DNA of 64,000 bases from Arthrobacter sp. NtRootA1 (GTDB lineage: Bacteria > Actinomycetota > Actinomycetes > Actinomycetales > Micrococcaceae), in contig NZ_AP024630.1 in the NCBI RefSeq assembly GCF_019976975.1, positions 2,418,001 through 2,482,000 on the forward strand. The letters run 5' to 3'. Shown piece by piece: positions 36,656 to 45,301 of the stretch (position 1 is its first letter; each line of letters opens with the position of its first letter). The position numbers and the translations under genes were made by a program. The notes below the pieces were generated by a model. That model made no database searches. It was not told the DNA's origin and saw only the letters and a list, made by a program, of their open reading frames with translations.

Positions 36656-38400
36656 CAAACAATCGTGAACGGCTCTTTGCAGCCTCCGAAGTCCTTGAAG
36701 CAGGTGCCTGGCGGGCGGAATTACGCCACGATGAAATCGCCGACATCAGCTACGCCGGCGTTCCAGTGCTGCGGGGAATTCGTGCAGTAGTCCGGGACCG
36801 GGACTGGCAAACGCTGGTCCCGGTCCTCCGTGGCATTGAACGGATTCCGGCCAAGGAGGGCACTTCTTTGCTCCTGGATCTTGAATTCGACGGGTACGGC
36901 TACCGTTATTCCGGGACGTTGGGAATCGCCTTTTCGGCCGATTCCCTCGAGGTGGTCTTCGACGGGGTATCGCCCGCCGATTTCCAGAGCAACCGCATAG
37001 GGTTGGTTGTGCTTCACAGGCCCGATGACGCAGGAAGGGAAGTTCTCATCGGGGGGAGCTCCGGTGACCACACGCCGTCGATGTTCCCGGTGGATATCAG
37101 TCCGCACCAGCCGTTCCAGAACATTGCCACCATGCGGTGGCAGCGTGACGGAACTGACTTCAAGCTGGCATTTACCGGCGATATTTTCGAGACGGAAGAC
37201 CAACGCAACTGGACCGACGCCTCCTTCAAAACGTACAGCCGGCCACTGGCTCTGCCATTCCCGATGGACGTCCCCGCGGGAAGCCGGCTGCACCAAAGCG
37301 TGAGGCTGACGGCATTGAGTGGTCAGTCTCCCGCGCCGGAAAGCAGCGTGGCTGAGGACCTGGTCATCACCGCAGACATCGAGTCCGTTGTGCCGGCGTT
37401 GTCCTTGCCTGTCGCCTCCATATCTGAACCGCATGCAGAAACCGGGTTCCTTGAAGGTGTCGAGTCCTTGCTGGTTGAACTTGTTGCTGGAGCGCCAAGA
37501 GTGGCGCAGTTGGCCAAGTATGCCACAGAGATAGCCGAGGCCCTTCAAGTGCCTTTGGATGTCCGGCTCAGCGCCGAAACACCCAATGAAGTACCGGATT
37601 TGCTGCAACTTGTTCCCACCCGGAACATTGCAAGACTCGGTGTTTTCCATTCAACCCGCCACATTACGGAACCGGACCTTTGGAAAGCTCTGAAATCCGC
37701 TGCGGACGATGCAGGTTTGACCGCTTCGCTCATCGCAGGTGCCCGGTCTCATTTCACCGAGCTCAATCGCAATGCCCATATCGTGCCGGCTGATGCCGAG
37801 GCGCTGGCTTACAGCATCACCCCGCAGATGCACGCGACAGAGGTTCACCATCTGGTGGAAAGTCTTCCGATGCAGCGGCTGACGGCGCAAAATGCCCTGC
37901 GAATCTCAGGAGGCCGTCCGCTTCACGTGGGCCCGGTCACGCTCAAACCCCGGTTCAACGCGGTGGCCACTTCCACAGGCGCGGAAAGAGGCTCCACAGA
38001 AGCGCCGATAGATCCGCTTCAATTGGACCCATTTGCGGCGGCCTGGGTTCTGGGCAGCATCGCAGCTCTTAGCATTCCCGGCGTCCAAAGCATCAGTTAC
38101 TTTGAATCGGAAGGACCTCGGGGCATCAGTACACCAACCGGATTGACGGATGCAGGGAAGGTCCTCGCCGCCATCGCGGCACTTCGTGGCCACAACGTCC
38201 TCAAGGTCCTGGGAGTCCGTTCGGGGCTTGTCCTGTACCCGGTCCAGGCGGACGACGAAATCGTACTCTTCGCCGCAAACCTGACACAGAAACTCATGAC
38301 CGGGAAGGTGCGGCTGCCCGGCGGCAGCACCGCCGAGATTGCCCTCGAACCATGGTCAGCCATCATCCAAGACATCAAGACAGAAGGAAGAACCACATGA
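36652..38400 (+). CDS. apnL: D-apionate lactonase homologue (ApnL)
   Basis: A 582-residue protein matching the D-apionate lactonase family as I remember it: the N-terminal domain has LRGIRAVVRDRDWQTL, SNRIGLVVLHR and SPHQPFQNIATMRW, followed by ETEDQRNWTDASFKTYSRPL, after which come a middle TIM-barrel-like part and a C-terminal beta domain. In the oxidative D-apiose pathway this enzyme opens D-apionolactone to D-apionate in the cytoplasm. Its start is coupled to the apiosidase-like gene before it and its stop to the SDR gene after it, which supports the assignment. The next pathway step, ApnO, is encoded 9 kb away on the other strand. No signal peptide. Confidence 0.75.
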   Translation: MTNNRERLFAASEVLEAGAWRAELRHDEIADISYAGVPVLRGIRAVVRDRDWQTLVPVLRGIERIPAKEGTSLLLDLEFDGYGYRYSGTLGIAFSADSLEVVFDGVSPADFQSNRIGLVVLHRPDDAGREVLIGGSSGDHTPSMFPVDISPHQPFQNIATMRWQRDGTDFKLAFTGDIFETEDQRNWTDASFKTYSRPLALPFPMDVPAGSRLHQSVRLTALSGQSPAPESSVAEDLVITADIESVVPALSLPVASISEPHAETGFLEGVESLLVELVAGAPRVAQLAKYATEIAEALQVPLDVRLSAETPNEVPDLLQLVPTRNIARLGVFHSTRHITEPDLWKALKSAADDAGLTASLIAGARSHFTELNRNAHIVPADAEALAYSITPQMHATEVHHLVESLPMQRLTAQNALRISGGRPLHVGPVTLKPRFNAVATSTGAERGSTEAPIDPLQLDPFAAAWVLGSIAALSIPGVQSISYFESEGPRGISTPTGLTDAGKVLAAIAALRGHNVLKVLGVRSGLVLYPVQADDEIVLFAANLTQKLMTGKVRLPGGSTAEIALEPWSAIIQDIKTEGRTT

Positions 38401-39155
38401 CCAGCAACCGACTCTTCGGGAAAAAAGCTCTTGTCACCGGGGCGGGTTCCGGAATTGGACTGGCGGTCGCCCAACGATTCGCAGCAGAAGGGGCCAAGGT
38501 GTACTTCGCCGACATAAACGTTGACGCGGCAGCGAAGGCGGCGGCAGAAGCGGGGACCGATCGTGCAGTCCCGGTACGGGTGGACGTCTCGGACGAAACC
38601 AGCGTCACTGAGGCGTTCAGCCTTGCAAGTAGGGACGAGCCCCTGGACATCGTCGTAGCCAACGCCGGGGTTCAACTGTTTGGGCAAGACGCAAAGGTCG
38701 GCGATCTGGACCTTGAAGTCTGGGAACGCACCATGGCCATCAACCTGCGCGGCGCCTTTCTGACACTTAAGCACGCTGTCCGCGCCATGGAGAATCGGGG
38801 AGGATCGATCATCGTCACCGGAAGCCCGACGGCGGTCGTAGCTTGCGGTCAGACATTCACGGCATACACCAGCTCCAAAGCCGGAGTTCACGGGCTGGCG
38901 CGTGTGGTCGCAGCGGATTACGCGGCCGAGGGAATCCGGGTCAACATTGTGGTCCCGGGGTACACAGAAACTCCGCTCGTCCAGACGATCGCTGACGACC
39001 CAGAGAGTAGGGCCGGATTGGTGAACGCCACCATGCTTGGCCGGGCCGGCACGGCGGCCGACGTCGAAGGCATTATGGTTTACCTGGCCAGCGACGATTC
39101 AGCATACGCAACCGGGGGCATCTTCACTGTCGATGGAGGCTTGACAGCCCTCTGA
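38397..39155 (+). CDS. SDR-family oxidoreductase, candidate D-apiose 1-dehydrogenase
   Basis: Classical SDR of 252 residues: TGAGSGIG at 14-21, NAG at 89-91, catalytic Ser143, Y157 and K161 (YTSSK), and the closing ATGGIFTVDGG block. The ATG overlaps the apnL stop, so the two are made together. Known D-apiose dehydrogenase (ApsD) belongs to the Gfo/Idh/MocA family, and no such gene lies in this locus. The SDR is therefore the best candidate for oxidising D-apiose to D-apionolactone, the ApnL substrate. SDRs commonly oxidise aldoses to lactones, so this is plausible, but the sequence alone does not prove the substrate. Confidence 0.8.
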   Translation: MTSNRLFGKKALVTGAGSGIGLAVAQRFAAEGAKVYFADINVDAAAKAAAEAGTDRAVPVRVDVSDETSVTEAFSLASRDEPLDIVVANAGVQLFGQDAKVGDLDLEVWERTMAINLRGAFLTLKHAVRAMENRGGSIIVTGSPTAVVACGQTFTAYTSSKAGVHGLARVVAADYAAEGIRVNIVVPGYTETPLVQTIADDPESRAGLVNATMLGRAGTAADVEGIMVYLASDDSAYATGGIFTVDGGLTAL

Positions 39156-39180
39156 TCGGTCCCTGCAGATTTCTGAGACG

Positions 39181-39208
39181 GTCCTCGCCAATCCTTTGGC
39201 GGGGACCT
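39181..39208 (+). terminator. Terminator of the ABC/glycosidase/apiose operon
   Basis: A 12-base stem (39181-39192 with 39197-39208, one G-U pair) closes a four-base loop shortly after the SDR stop and is followed by TTCAGTTTTG. Confidence 0.7.
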
Positions 39209-39272
39209 TCAGTTTTGTCGAGGCACTAAAAGCCGACAGTCCGGAGGAAAGCGGTGCTGACCGTGCACGACG

Positions 39273-39309
39273 ATGACCGGGGTCCAGCCAGCAGCTGTAC
39301 CCCGGTCAT
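39273..39309. terminator. Hairpin between convergent operons
   Basis: ATGACCGGGGT (39273-39283) pairs perfectly with ACCCCGGTCAT (39299-39309). It sits just downstream of the esterase-like gene on the minus strand and probably terminates it. Confidence 0.6.
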
Positions 39310-39345
39310 AGTCGGGCGTCTCCTTCGGGTCAGGACCTGGGTCTC

Positions 39346-41199
39346 TTAACCGCCCGGCGTTACGACGACCTGGACGCGGTCGAGGTTTTGGGCCAAGGCG
39401 AACGTGGCTGACGGGTCTCCGGTGCGCTCAGAAGAGACACGTAGCGCCACCAGGTAAGTGCCTGGCTTTGCGAATGTCGCGTCAGTCTGCAGCGTGACGA
39501 CGTTCCCGATCTGGGTGAGTGGTGCATTGGTGTAAACGCCGTCGCCGTCCAGATCCCATTCGGCCTTCACAACCGCGCCGGCCCCTGGCGGAACCTGCGC
39601 CTTCGCGTTGAGTTTGATCGACTGGCCGGCCTTGATCGTGGTGGACTCACTTCCTTGGACCGTCAGGTCTACAGTGGGCTGAATTCCACGCCGGGCAGCT
39701 GCATTATCAGGCACAGAAACCTGGGCATCGTTGATCTTGTAGTCCGTGGATGCTGGTGGCTGCACCCCGTTTTCGGACCAAGCCGCTAGATCGCGGAGGG
39801 CTTGTTCTGCCATGCCGTACCAATTGACCAAATGCTTGGCCCGTTCCCCGGAGACAGGCGCGTTCTGGTGGTCAGCGTGATCGTTGTAGTAGATCCGATA
39901 GCTATCAGACGCGGCGTTGCCCAGGCTGGCCTCAACGCGCTTCCTGTACCAGTCTGCGTGCAGAGGCAGGGCGTCGGTGTCGTAGAGATTGTCCACCACG
40001 ATGACTTTTCCATTGATGGAGCCGTCGAAGGCTGTGTTGCCCGAGACAAAGCCGTAGAAGCCTGGATCCTTCACGGGCCTCTGCGGATACAGAGGGGTGC
40101 CGTCAGCTTTGAGGAATTGCTGCAGTCCGACCCAGCCTTCGCTAGCGGGAGGTGTTTGGTAGCGGTAATAGAAGCGGTTTGCGATGTTCCAGCGGTTGTC
40201 GACTGTGTCGCCCATCTTCGCCAGTTCAGCCCGGACCCGGACTCCCAACGGGGAGGTCTCAGTGCCCAGGTACCCCGGGGCGTTCCAGAAGTCGTTGGCG
40301 TAGCTCGGGTCGAATGACAAAGGAGCGCTGGAGTCCAGGCCATTGGGATACTGATCGGAGCGTCCGAGGAGGTAGTCGGGGAACTCCCAGCCCTTCCATG
40401 GGATCCCGAGTGCGTGGACTTCTTTCAGCATGGCCTGCTCGGCGGCATCAAGGCTGGCATAGGGGTTTCCGCTGCCACCTGGGAGAAGTGCGTTGCGGAT
40501 CTGCTCGGACTTGTCGCCAAGAATCAGTTCAGCGGCTGACCGGCCCAGGAAGTTGTAGCTGGTGGGTTGGGGGACACCCTGGACCATCGGTACAAATCCC
40601 TGCCACACACCGGTGCTGTTCTCCGTCGCTCCGATGGTCTGGTAGGAGCCGCCACTGGGGCCGTAAAGATATCCCGAAATCTTCCGGTCGCTTCCGTAGT
40701 ATTTCGCAGCCAGTGTTTCGGCGAACTTCGCGGCCGCGGCTGTGTGCCGGTAGCCCAGAGCCAGAGACTTGTTGCCCGCCTGAACTGCGTAACCTCCGCT
40801 GGAAAGTGCGAAGCCTACGGCACGGTCATCGGCTTGGGAGGTGTCCTCCTCGGGGGTGAATGCCGTTGGGTACGTGTACTGGAAGAAGCGCCCCTCCCAT
40901 TTGCCAAGATCCTGTTTGGCGTGGAGGTAGACGTTGAATTGGATGTTGGTGCCCTCGAAATGCGCGCGAATCCTGTGGTGGGCGACAGGAGCTGTTTCAT
41001 CTGTTTCGCTGTCGATGACGGGTTTGGTGTAGAGAGGGTCGATGCAGTCTGCGGTGATCTGCATGGCGCCGGCAACGGTGGCGCAGTCGGGTGCGGCTGC
41101 CTTTGCCGGGACTGCGCTTCCAAGGCCGGTTCCGAGCAGCAGCGTTGCTGCCAAGAGGCCGATCCTTCCGTGACGAGCAAGAGCGGGATTGATAATCAT
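39346..41199 (-). CDS. Secreted alpha/beta-hydrolase (tannase/feruloyl esterase-like) with PKD-like domain
   Basis: A 617-residue exported protein: basic start, hydrophobic core and VPAKA-A cleavage region near residue 35. The body has an alpha/beta-hydrolase look with nucleophile elbow YGPSGGSYQ (Ser182), a late Asp in VVDNLYDTDALP and His in YNDHADHQNAP, the order seen in tannase/feruloyl-esterase-like enzymes. The last ~110 residues form a PKD-like beta domain (AEWDLDGDGVYTNAP). No LPxTG or lipobox is visible. It would remove acyl groups such as phenolic esters from plant glycosides outside the cell before uptake. ATG at 41199 follows AAGGAGG. Confidence 0.65.
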   Translation of the reverse strand: MIINPALARHGRIGLLAATLLLGTGLGSAVPAKAAAPDCATVAGAMQITADCIDPLYTKPVIDSETDETAPVAHHRIRAHFEGTNIQFNVYLHAKQDLGKWEGRFFQYTYPTAFTPEEDTSQADDRAVGFALSSGGYAVQAGNKSLALGYRHTAAAAKFAETLAAKYYGSDRKISGYLYGPSGGSYQTIGATENSTGVWQGFVPMVQGVPQPTSYNFLGRSAAELILGDKSEQIRNALLPGGSGNPYASLDAAEQAMLKEVHALGIPWKGWEFPDYLLGRSDQYPNGLDSSAPLSFDPSYANDFWNAPGYLGTETSPLGVRVRAELAKMGDTVDNRWNIANRFYYRYQTPPASEGWVGLQQFLKADGTPLYPQRPVKDPGFYGFVSGNTAFDGSINGKVIVVDNLYDTDALPLHADWYRKRVEASLGNAASDSYRIYYNDHADHQNAPVSGERAKHLVNWYGMAEQALRDLAAWSENGVQPPASTDYKINDAQVSVPDNAAARRGIQPTVDLTVQGSESTTIKAGQSIKLNAKAQVPPGAGAVVKAEWDLDGDGVYTNAPLTQIGNVVTLQTDATFAKPGTYLVALRVSSERTGDPSATFALAQNLDRVQVVVTPGG

Positions 41200-41278
41200 G
41201 GTCCTCCTTCATTGGGGGTCCCCAGGGTGCACGCGGACTGTCATTGTCTGCAGCGGATAGTGGGGGAAACGCACGCGA

Positions 41279-41332
41279 TGGAACGTTTCAGAGGAGATTA
41301 CCCTGACATCCTAAGGCGGTCAACCGGTTGAC
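41279..41332 (-). promoter_or_regulatory. Promoter and two palindromic operators upstream of the esterase-like gene
   Basis: On the minus strand TTGACC (41318-41323) and TAATCT (41295-41300) are 17 bases apart. The palindrome GTCAACCGGTTGAC (41319-41332) covers the -35 box, and TGGAACGTTTCA (41279-41290), fitting TGNAACGTTNCA, lies four bases after the -10 box. Two different regulators may therefore act here. Confidence 0.65.
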
Positions 41333-41455
41333 AACCACGAAAGTTTTGCTTCTTAAGCAGAGGCTGGCAGCCCCGCCCGTTCACCAAGGGGCAAGCGAAA
41401 GTACCGGCAACCATCTTGCGGTTGCCGGGTACCTCGGCTATCTCAGGTGCCCCTG

Positions 41456-42496
41456 TTATTTGTTGATTTCGGGACTCCAGGCGTCCTGCCACTCGATGAC
41501 CGGCCGGTGGTCTTGGAACTGGATTTCGAGCCATACATGACGGGCGGACGATGTGTCAGGAGCCCCCGCCTGGACGATCTCGTTAATCTCCGCGTCGGGT
41601 GTTCCTCCCGTGAACTGGGCTTCGGTGGCATCCCATGCCCGCCGGATCATTTCGTCAGGCATATCGGGAAGCCATCTGTCGGCAAGTGCGATGTGACGTC
41701 CATTTTCGAGCGTGAAGACCGAAGATATTTGGGAATGGAAGGAGGTGCCGGTTGCGTCGTTTCGGTGAGGATCCCCCAGAACGGTCCAGGGTCCGTGGTA
41801 GTCGTCGGCGACTGCGATTTCGGAACGATTGGGGAAATACCAGCTGGTTCCTGAGGTGATGAGGTAATGGCGGCCGTCATGGCGAAAGTAGGCCGGCGCT
41901 TCACGGACGAAGGGAGGGTGGGGGTGCGGGAAATGGGAGCTGAAGGTCCCCGTAACGTCGGTGAGGTCGTCGGTCAGGTCCGCGCAGATGAGTTCGGAGT
42001 GGACCCGTTCAAAGAAGTAATAGCCGCGCCCGGTTTCAGGATCCACCACCAGGTCGAAGTCGCCGGCACTCATTCCTAACGGTTCGAACCCTGGTCGCAC
42101 AAGGTTGTAGGGTCCCTGGAAGTGCTCAGCCTGGTACACCCAGGAGCGTTGCTTGCCGTCAGTGTGCATCACTTTCATCCAGCAGACGAAGTTTCCAGTC
42201 CTGGGGTGCCGCACGATGTGCGGCCGGTCCATCATGGCTTCCGGATGCAGTGGAGAGTCAGGTACGTCCGGCTCTGCCGGAATGATGGTCCCAACGTCGT
42301 GCCAGGTTGTTAGGTCGGAGGAGCGGTACGCCCGAACTCCGCTGTGCCATCGGCCGGTCGCTGGCGTGGACTTGGATTTATCTTCGCCGTACCAGTAGTA
42401 CTGTCCATCCACGGCGATGATGGAGCCTCCGTGGATATGTATTCGGTTGCCTTCGGCGTCGAGCATGATGTCGCCGGGTCGGATGGTCGCGGTCAT
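41456..42496 (-). CDS. GH43-type glycosidase (beta-1,3-galactosidase-like subgroup)
   Basis: A 346-residue single-domain protein of the five-bladed propeller type. IHIHGGSIIAVDGQYYWYGEDK-like opening, split here as IHIHGGS and YYWYGEDK, is typical of the GH43 subgroup that contains exo-beta-1,3-galactanases; DRPHIVRH, SAGDFDLVVD and FVREAPAYFRHDGRHY bring the acidic residues and the conserved glutamate. No signal peptide, so it acts inside the cell. ATG 42496 is chosen because the longer frame starts seven bases after the previous stop without a site. It belongs to the same transcription unit as the GH3 gene. Confidence 0.7.
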   Translation of the reverse strand: MTATIRPGDIMLDAEGNRIHIHGGSIIAVDGQYYWYGEDKSKSTPATGRWHSGVRAYRSSDLTTWHDVGTIIPAEPDVPDSPLHPEAMMDRPHIVRHPRTGNFVCWMKVMHTDGKQRSWVYQAEHFQGPYNLVRPGFEPLGMSAGDFDLVVDPETGRGYYFFERVHSELICADLTDDLTDVTGTFSSHFPHPHPPFVREAPAYFRHDGRHYLITSGTSWYFPNRSEIAVADDYHGPWTVLGDPHRNDATGTSFHSQISSVFTLENGRHIALADRWLPDMPDEMIRRAWDATEAQFTGGTPDAEINEIVQAGAPDTSSARHVWLEIQFQDHRPVIEWQDAWSPEINK

Positions 42497-42548
42497 GGGA
42501 GTCACACCTTGTCTGTGAGGGGTAGTTAACGGTGTTTGCATGCTTGCG

Positions 42549-44960
42549 CTAGCTGGCGTAGAAGGAACGGTTCCTGCCGTCGATTAGTGCATCCGAATCT
42601 ATGCATATCGAGCCCTTTAATCGGATGTCGGCAGAAGAAGCGCCTACGAGGATATCCAGCTCACCCGCTTCGACCCTCCAGCGCATGTCAGTGTCGAGGA
42701 AGGCCAGCTGAGACGTCTCAACGTGAAAAACCACGCGAGTTTGCTGCCCCGGTTCCAGCGTCACCCGGCGGAAGCCGATGAGTTCCACCACAGGGCGGGA
42801 GACGGAAGCGAATCTGTCACTCGAGTACAGCTGAACGACTTCGGTCCCGGCTCGCTCACCCGTGTTGGTGATGGCAAAGGAAACATCGAACCCGTCATCG
42901 GCCATGACCCGCTCCTTCGGCACCGAGAGTTCCGTGTAGTCGAAGGTCGTGTAGGACAATCCGTGTCCAAAGGCGTACCGGGGCGTGTGCGGCGAGTCGA
43001 CGTAGTCGGGAAATCCTATGCTTTCGCCTTGGTGCCAGGAGGAGCCATGGGGATGGTTGTAGTAAACCGGGACCTGGCCGGCGTTCCGCGCAATGCTGAC
43101 TGGAAGTCGGCCACTGGGAGATTGTTCGCCAAGCAAGACATCAACGATGGCCTCCGCACCGCCTTCTGCGGGGCTCCATGCTTCCAAAAGCGCAGCCAGG
43201 TATTTGTCCGCTGCGTCGCTCGACACCGGGCGGCCGTCCAAGTGAATCCCGACCATCGGCTTGCCCAGCTGCGACAGCTTTACAATGAGCTGTTCCTGGC
43301 AAGGCGGAAGGTTGATATTCGTAGCGTCGATTCCTTCGCCCATCGAAGCGATGGATGCCGTTCCGTGCTTGCCTCCGAGCGTTAAGAGTATGACGTCGGC
43401 TTCTGAAGCCAGGGCAAGGGCTTCCTCATGCCCGGATTCATCAGCCCCGGCAATGGGATACCCGTAAGCCCACATCACATCTGTTTCGGGCATTCGCTCA
43501 ACGAGCTCGTCGAGGACGCTGCGGATTCCCGGCTTTTGCTGCTGCAGCAGTTCCTCGAATGCTGGGCCGTCAGAAGCTTCGATCGTTGTACCCGGAACAG
43601 TATCGGTAATAGTCCTCAGGGCGTCGCCGCTGGTGGTCAGTCCTGCCATAGAAGCGTTGACGGCCAGCTTTCCTTCCGCCATCGAATAGTGGGTGTAACC
43701 GCCGAAGAAGAACCTTGCCGTGGTGGCATGGCAACCTATAACAGCCAGCCGTCTAACGTCCCGCCGCAGGGGAAGGGCGCCGTCATTCGTGAGCAACACC
43801 AGTGACTCACGTGCTGACTGGAGGGAGACGGCTGTATCGGAGGACACGCTGAATGCGGTGTCCCGTTCGGCGGGATCGGGGGCAAACGGATGCTCGAAGA
43901 GTCCCATGCGGAATTTGGCTTGGAGTACCTGATGGACGGCCCGGTCCAGCAGCGCAATGTCAGCGCGTCCCTCGGCAAACCACGCTCTAAGTTCCGGCCC
44001 GAAGCCTTGGGGTACGTGGAGCTCAACGTCCAGGCCAGCGCGCAGGGCGGCCAGCCCTGCCTCCGCCGGGGACTTTGCGACACGCTGTACGGAGAGAAGG
44101 TTCCCAACGGCGCCGTAGTCGGACACGACCAGTCCGTCGAAACCCATTTGCTCCCTCAACACCGTCTTAAGGAGCCGGACGGACGCTGTGACTGGTTCCC
44201 CGCCCACCGAGTTGTACGACGGCATCACGCCCCGCAATCCCGCTTCTGAAATAGCGGCCTGGAAAGGCTTGGCGTAGATCTCCATGAGTGTGCGGTCCGG
44301 TATATTGCAGTGCGCGCCGTGGATCCCGCCCTCGGTGTGATGCGAACCAACAAAGTGCTTTGCTACCGCCTCAGTACGCCGGCCTGCATGGTCTTGGCTC
44401 TGTATCCCTTGCGTGTAAGCGACGCCAAGTGCGGAGGCAAGGGCGGGATCTTCACCGTAGGTTTCGCCCTGCCGTCCCATTCGCGGGTCGCGGGAAATGT
44501 CCAGAACGGGCGCCAGAGTGTGGGTGATGCCCACCGCACGTTCCTGTTTGCCTACGATCTCTCCGATCCTGCGTTCCACATCAACGTTCCAGCCCGCCGC
44601 CCGTGCCAGACCGGAGGGAAAGCTCGTTGCGCCGGGCAGGTAGGCACCGCACAGGCCCTCCATATGGAAAATCGCAGGGATACCGTGCCGCGAATGCTTC
44701 ATCGCCTCGGACTGTATCTGCCGCTGGAACGCGGTCACGTCGTTCAGTGAAAGTGCTGAACGGGCCTCAAGGCACGACACTTCACCAATACCAAAGGGAA
44801 ATCGCCCGGCAAAGTCGTCGGTGTTGGTGATGTCAGTCGGGAAGTAGCAGGAAACTTGAGCCAGCTTCTCGTCGAGGCTTAATTGCTGAAGTAGAAGGTC
44901 AGCACGCTGCGCGGGAGAAAGCGCGCTCTCCAGCCAGGGTTTCGCGATATGTGCACTCAT
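42549..44960 (-). CDS. GH3-family beta-glycosidase
   Basis: An 803-residue cytoplasmic GH3 protein. The N-terminal barrel carries the KHFVG motif (K201-H202) and SRDPRMGRQGETYGEDP; the nucleophile is Asp281 in VVSDYGA. An (alpha/beta)6 sandwich with LLTNDGALPL and a C-terminal fibronectin type III-like domain (GTEVVQLYSSD) follow. GH3 members cut beta-glucosides, xylosides or N-acetylglucosaminides; the sequence does not separate these. ATG at 44960 follows GAGG; the longer frame begins before a palindrome in the 5' region. Its promoter has an AACGTT-type operator, shared with the apiosidase-like gene on the other strand. Confidence 0.85.
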   Translation of the reverse strand: MSAHIAKPWLESALSPAQRADLLLQQLSLDEKLAQVSCYFPTDITNTDDFAGRFPFGIGEVSCLEARSALSLNDVTAFQRQIQSEAMKHSRHGIPAIFHMEGLCGAYLPGATSFPSGLARAAGWNVDVERRIGEIVGKQERAVGITHTLAPVLDISRDPRMGRQGETYGEDPALASALGVAYTQGIQSQDHAGRRTEAVAKHFVGSHHTEGGIHGAHCNIPDRTLMEIYAKPFQAAISEAGLRGVMPSYNSVGGEPVTASVRLLKTVLREQMGFDGLVVSDYGAVGNLLSVQRVAKSPAEAGLAALRAGLDVELHVPQGFGPELRAWFAEGRADIALLDRAVHQVLQAKFRMGLFEHPFAPDPAERDTAFSVSSDTAVSLQSARESLVLLTNDGALPLRRDVRRLAVIGCHATTARFFFGGYTHYSMAEGKLAVNASMAGLTTSGDALRTITDTVPGTTIEASDGPAFEELLQQQKPGIRSVLDELVERMPETDVMWAYGYPIAGADESGHEEALALASEADVILLTLGGKHGTASIASMGEGIDATNINLPPCQEQLIVKLSQLGKPMVGIHLDGRPVSSDAADKYLAALLEAWSPAEGGAEAIVDVLLGEQSPSGRLPVSIARNAGQVPVYYNHPHGSSWHQGESIGFPDYVDSPHTPRYAFGHGLSYTTFDYTELSVPKERVMADDGFDVSFAITNTGERAGTEVVQLYSSDRFASVSRPVVELIGFRRVTLEPGQQTRVVFHVETSQLAFLDTDMRWRVEAGELDILVGASSADIRLKGSICIDSDALIDGRNRSFYAS

Positions 44961-44983
44961 GGAAGTCCTCAATCCACAGTCGT

Positions 44984-44995
44984 TCAACCGGTTGA
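44984..44995. promoter_or_regulatory. Palindrome TCAACCGGTTGA in the GH3 leader
   Basis: A perfect 12-base palindrome lies 23 bases before the GH3 start codon. It is the core of the 14-base palindromes at 41319 and 53745. Confidence 0.55.
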
Positions 44996-45085
44996 GGGAA
45001 ACTCGGGAGCCCAACCGGACGGTGGGGTTTCCCCGCCGCGCCGGACGACAGAGCGCCGGACTTCTACGTGAAACGCTGCGCTTGC

Positions 45086-45131
45086 GTGCAACGTTATACG
45101 CAAGGATATAGATTCATTCATCAGAACGCAA
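45086..45131 (-). promoter_or_regulatory. Promoter and LacI-type operator of the GH3 transcription unit
   Basis: On the minus strand TTGCGT (45126-45131) and TATCCT (45103-45108) are spaced by 17 bases; three bases on lies the operator GTATAACGTTGCAC (45086-45099), a one-half-degenerate form of GTGCAACGTTGCAC. Confidence 0.6.
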
Positions 45132-45221
45132 TGGAAATGTGGGCTGCGGGCACTGACGCTATGGGAGAACGGGGGCTTGGGGATTCCTGCGACCGTGATG
45201 GCTGTAGTGTGACCGCCGTCG

Positions 45222-45267
45222 TTGCTTCCTTCAGGCTGAGAAGCTACGCTTTAGTGCAACGTTGCAC
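45222..45267 (+). promoter_or_regulatory. Promoter and perfect LacI-type operator of apiosidase-like gene 3
   Basis: TTGCTT (45222-45227) and TACGCT (45245-45250) are spaced by 17 bases. Three bases on, GTGCAACGTTGCAC (45254-45267) is a perfect 14-base palindrome. The gene's ribosome-binding site AGGAG follows at 45291. Confidence 0.7.
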
Positions 45268-45301
45268 GGCTTGAACGTCGTCACATACCTAGGAGACACA
45301 A

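Noticed and set aside
22178..45267. Reading the repeated AACGTT and ACCGGTT palindromes as a CRISPR or other repeat array
   Set aside because: They are single, widely spaced sites located in promoters, without regular spacers.
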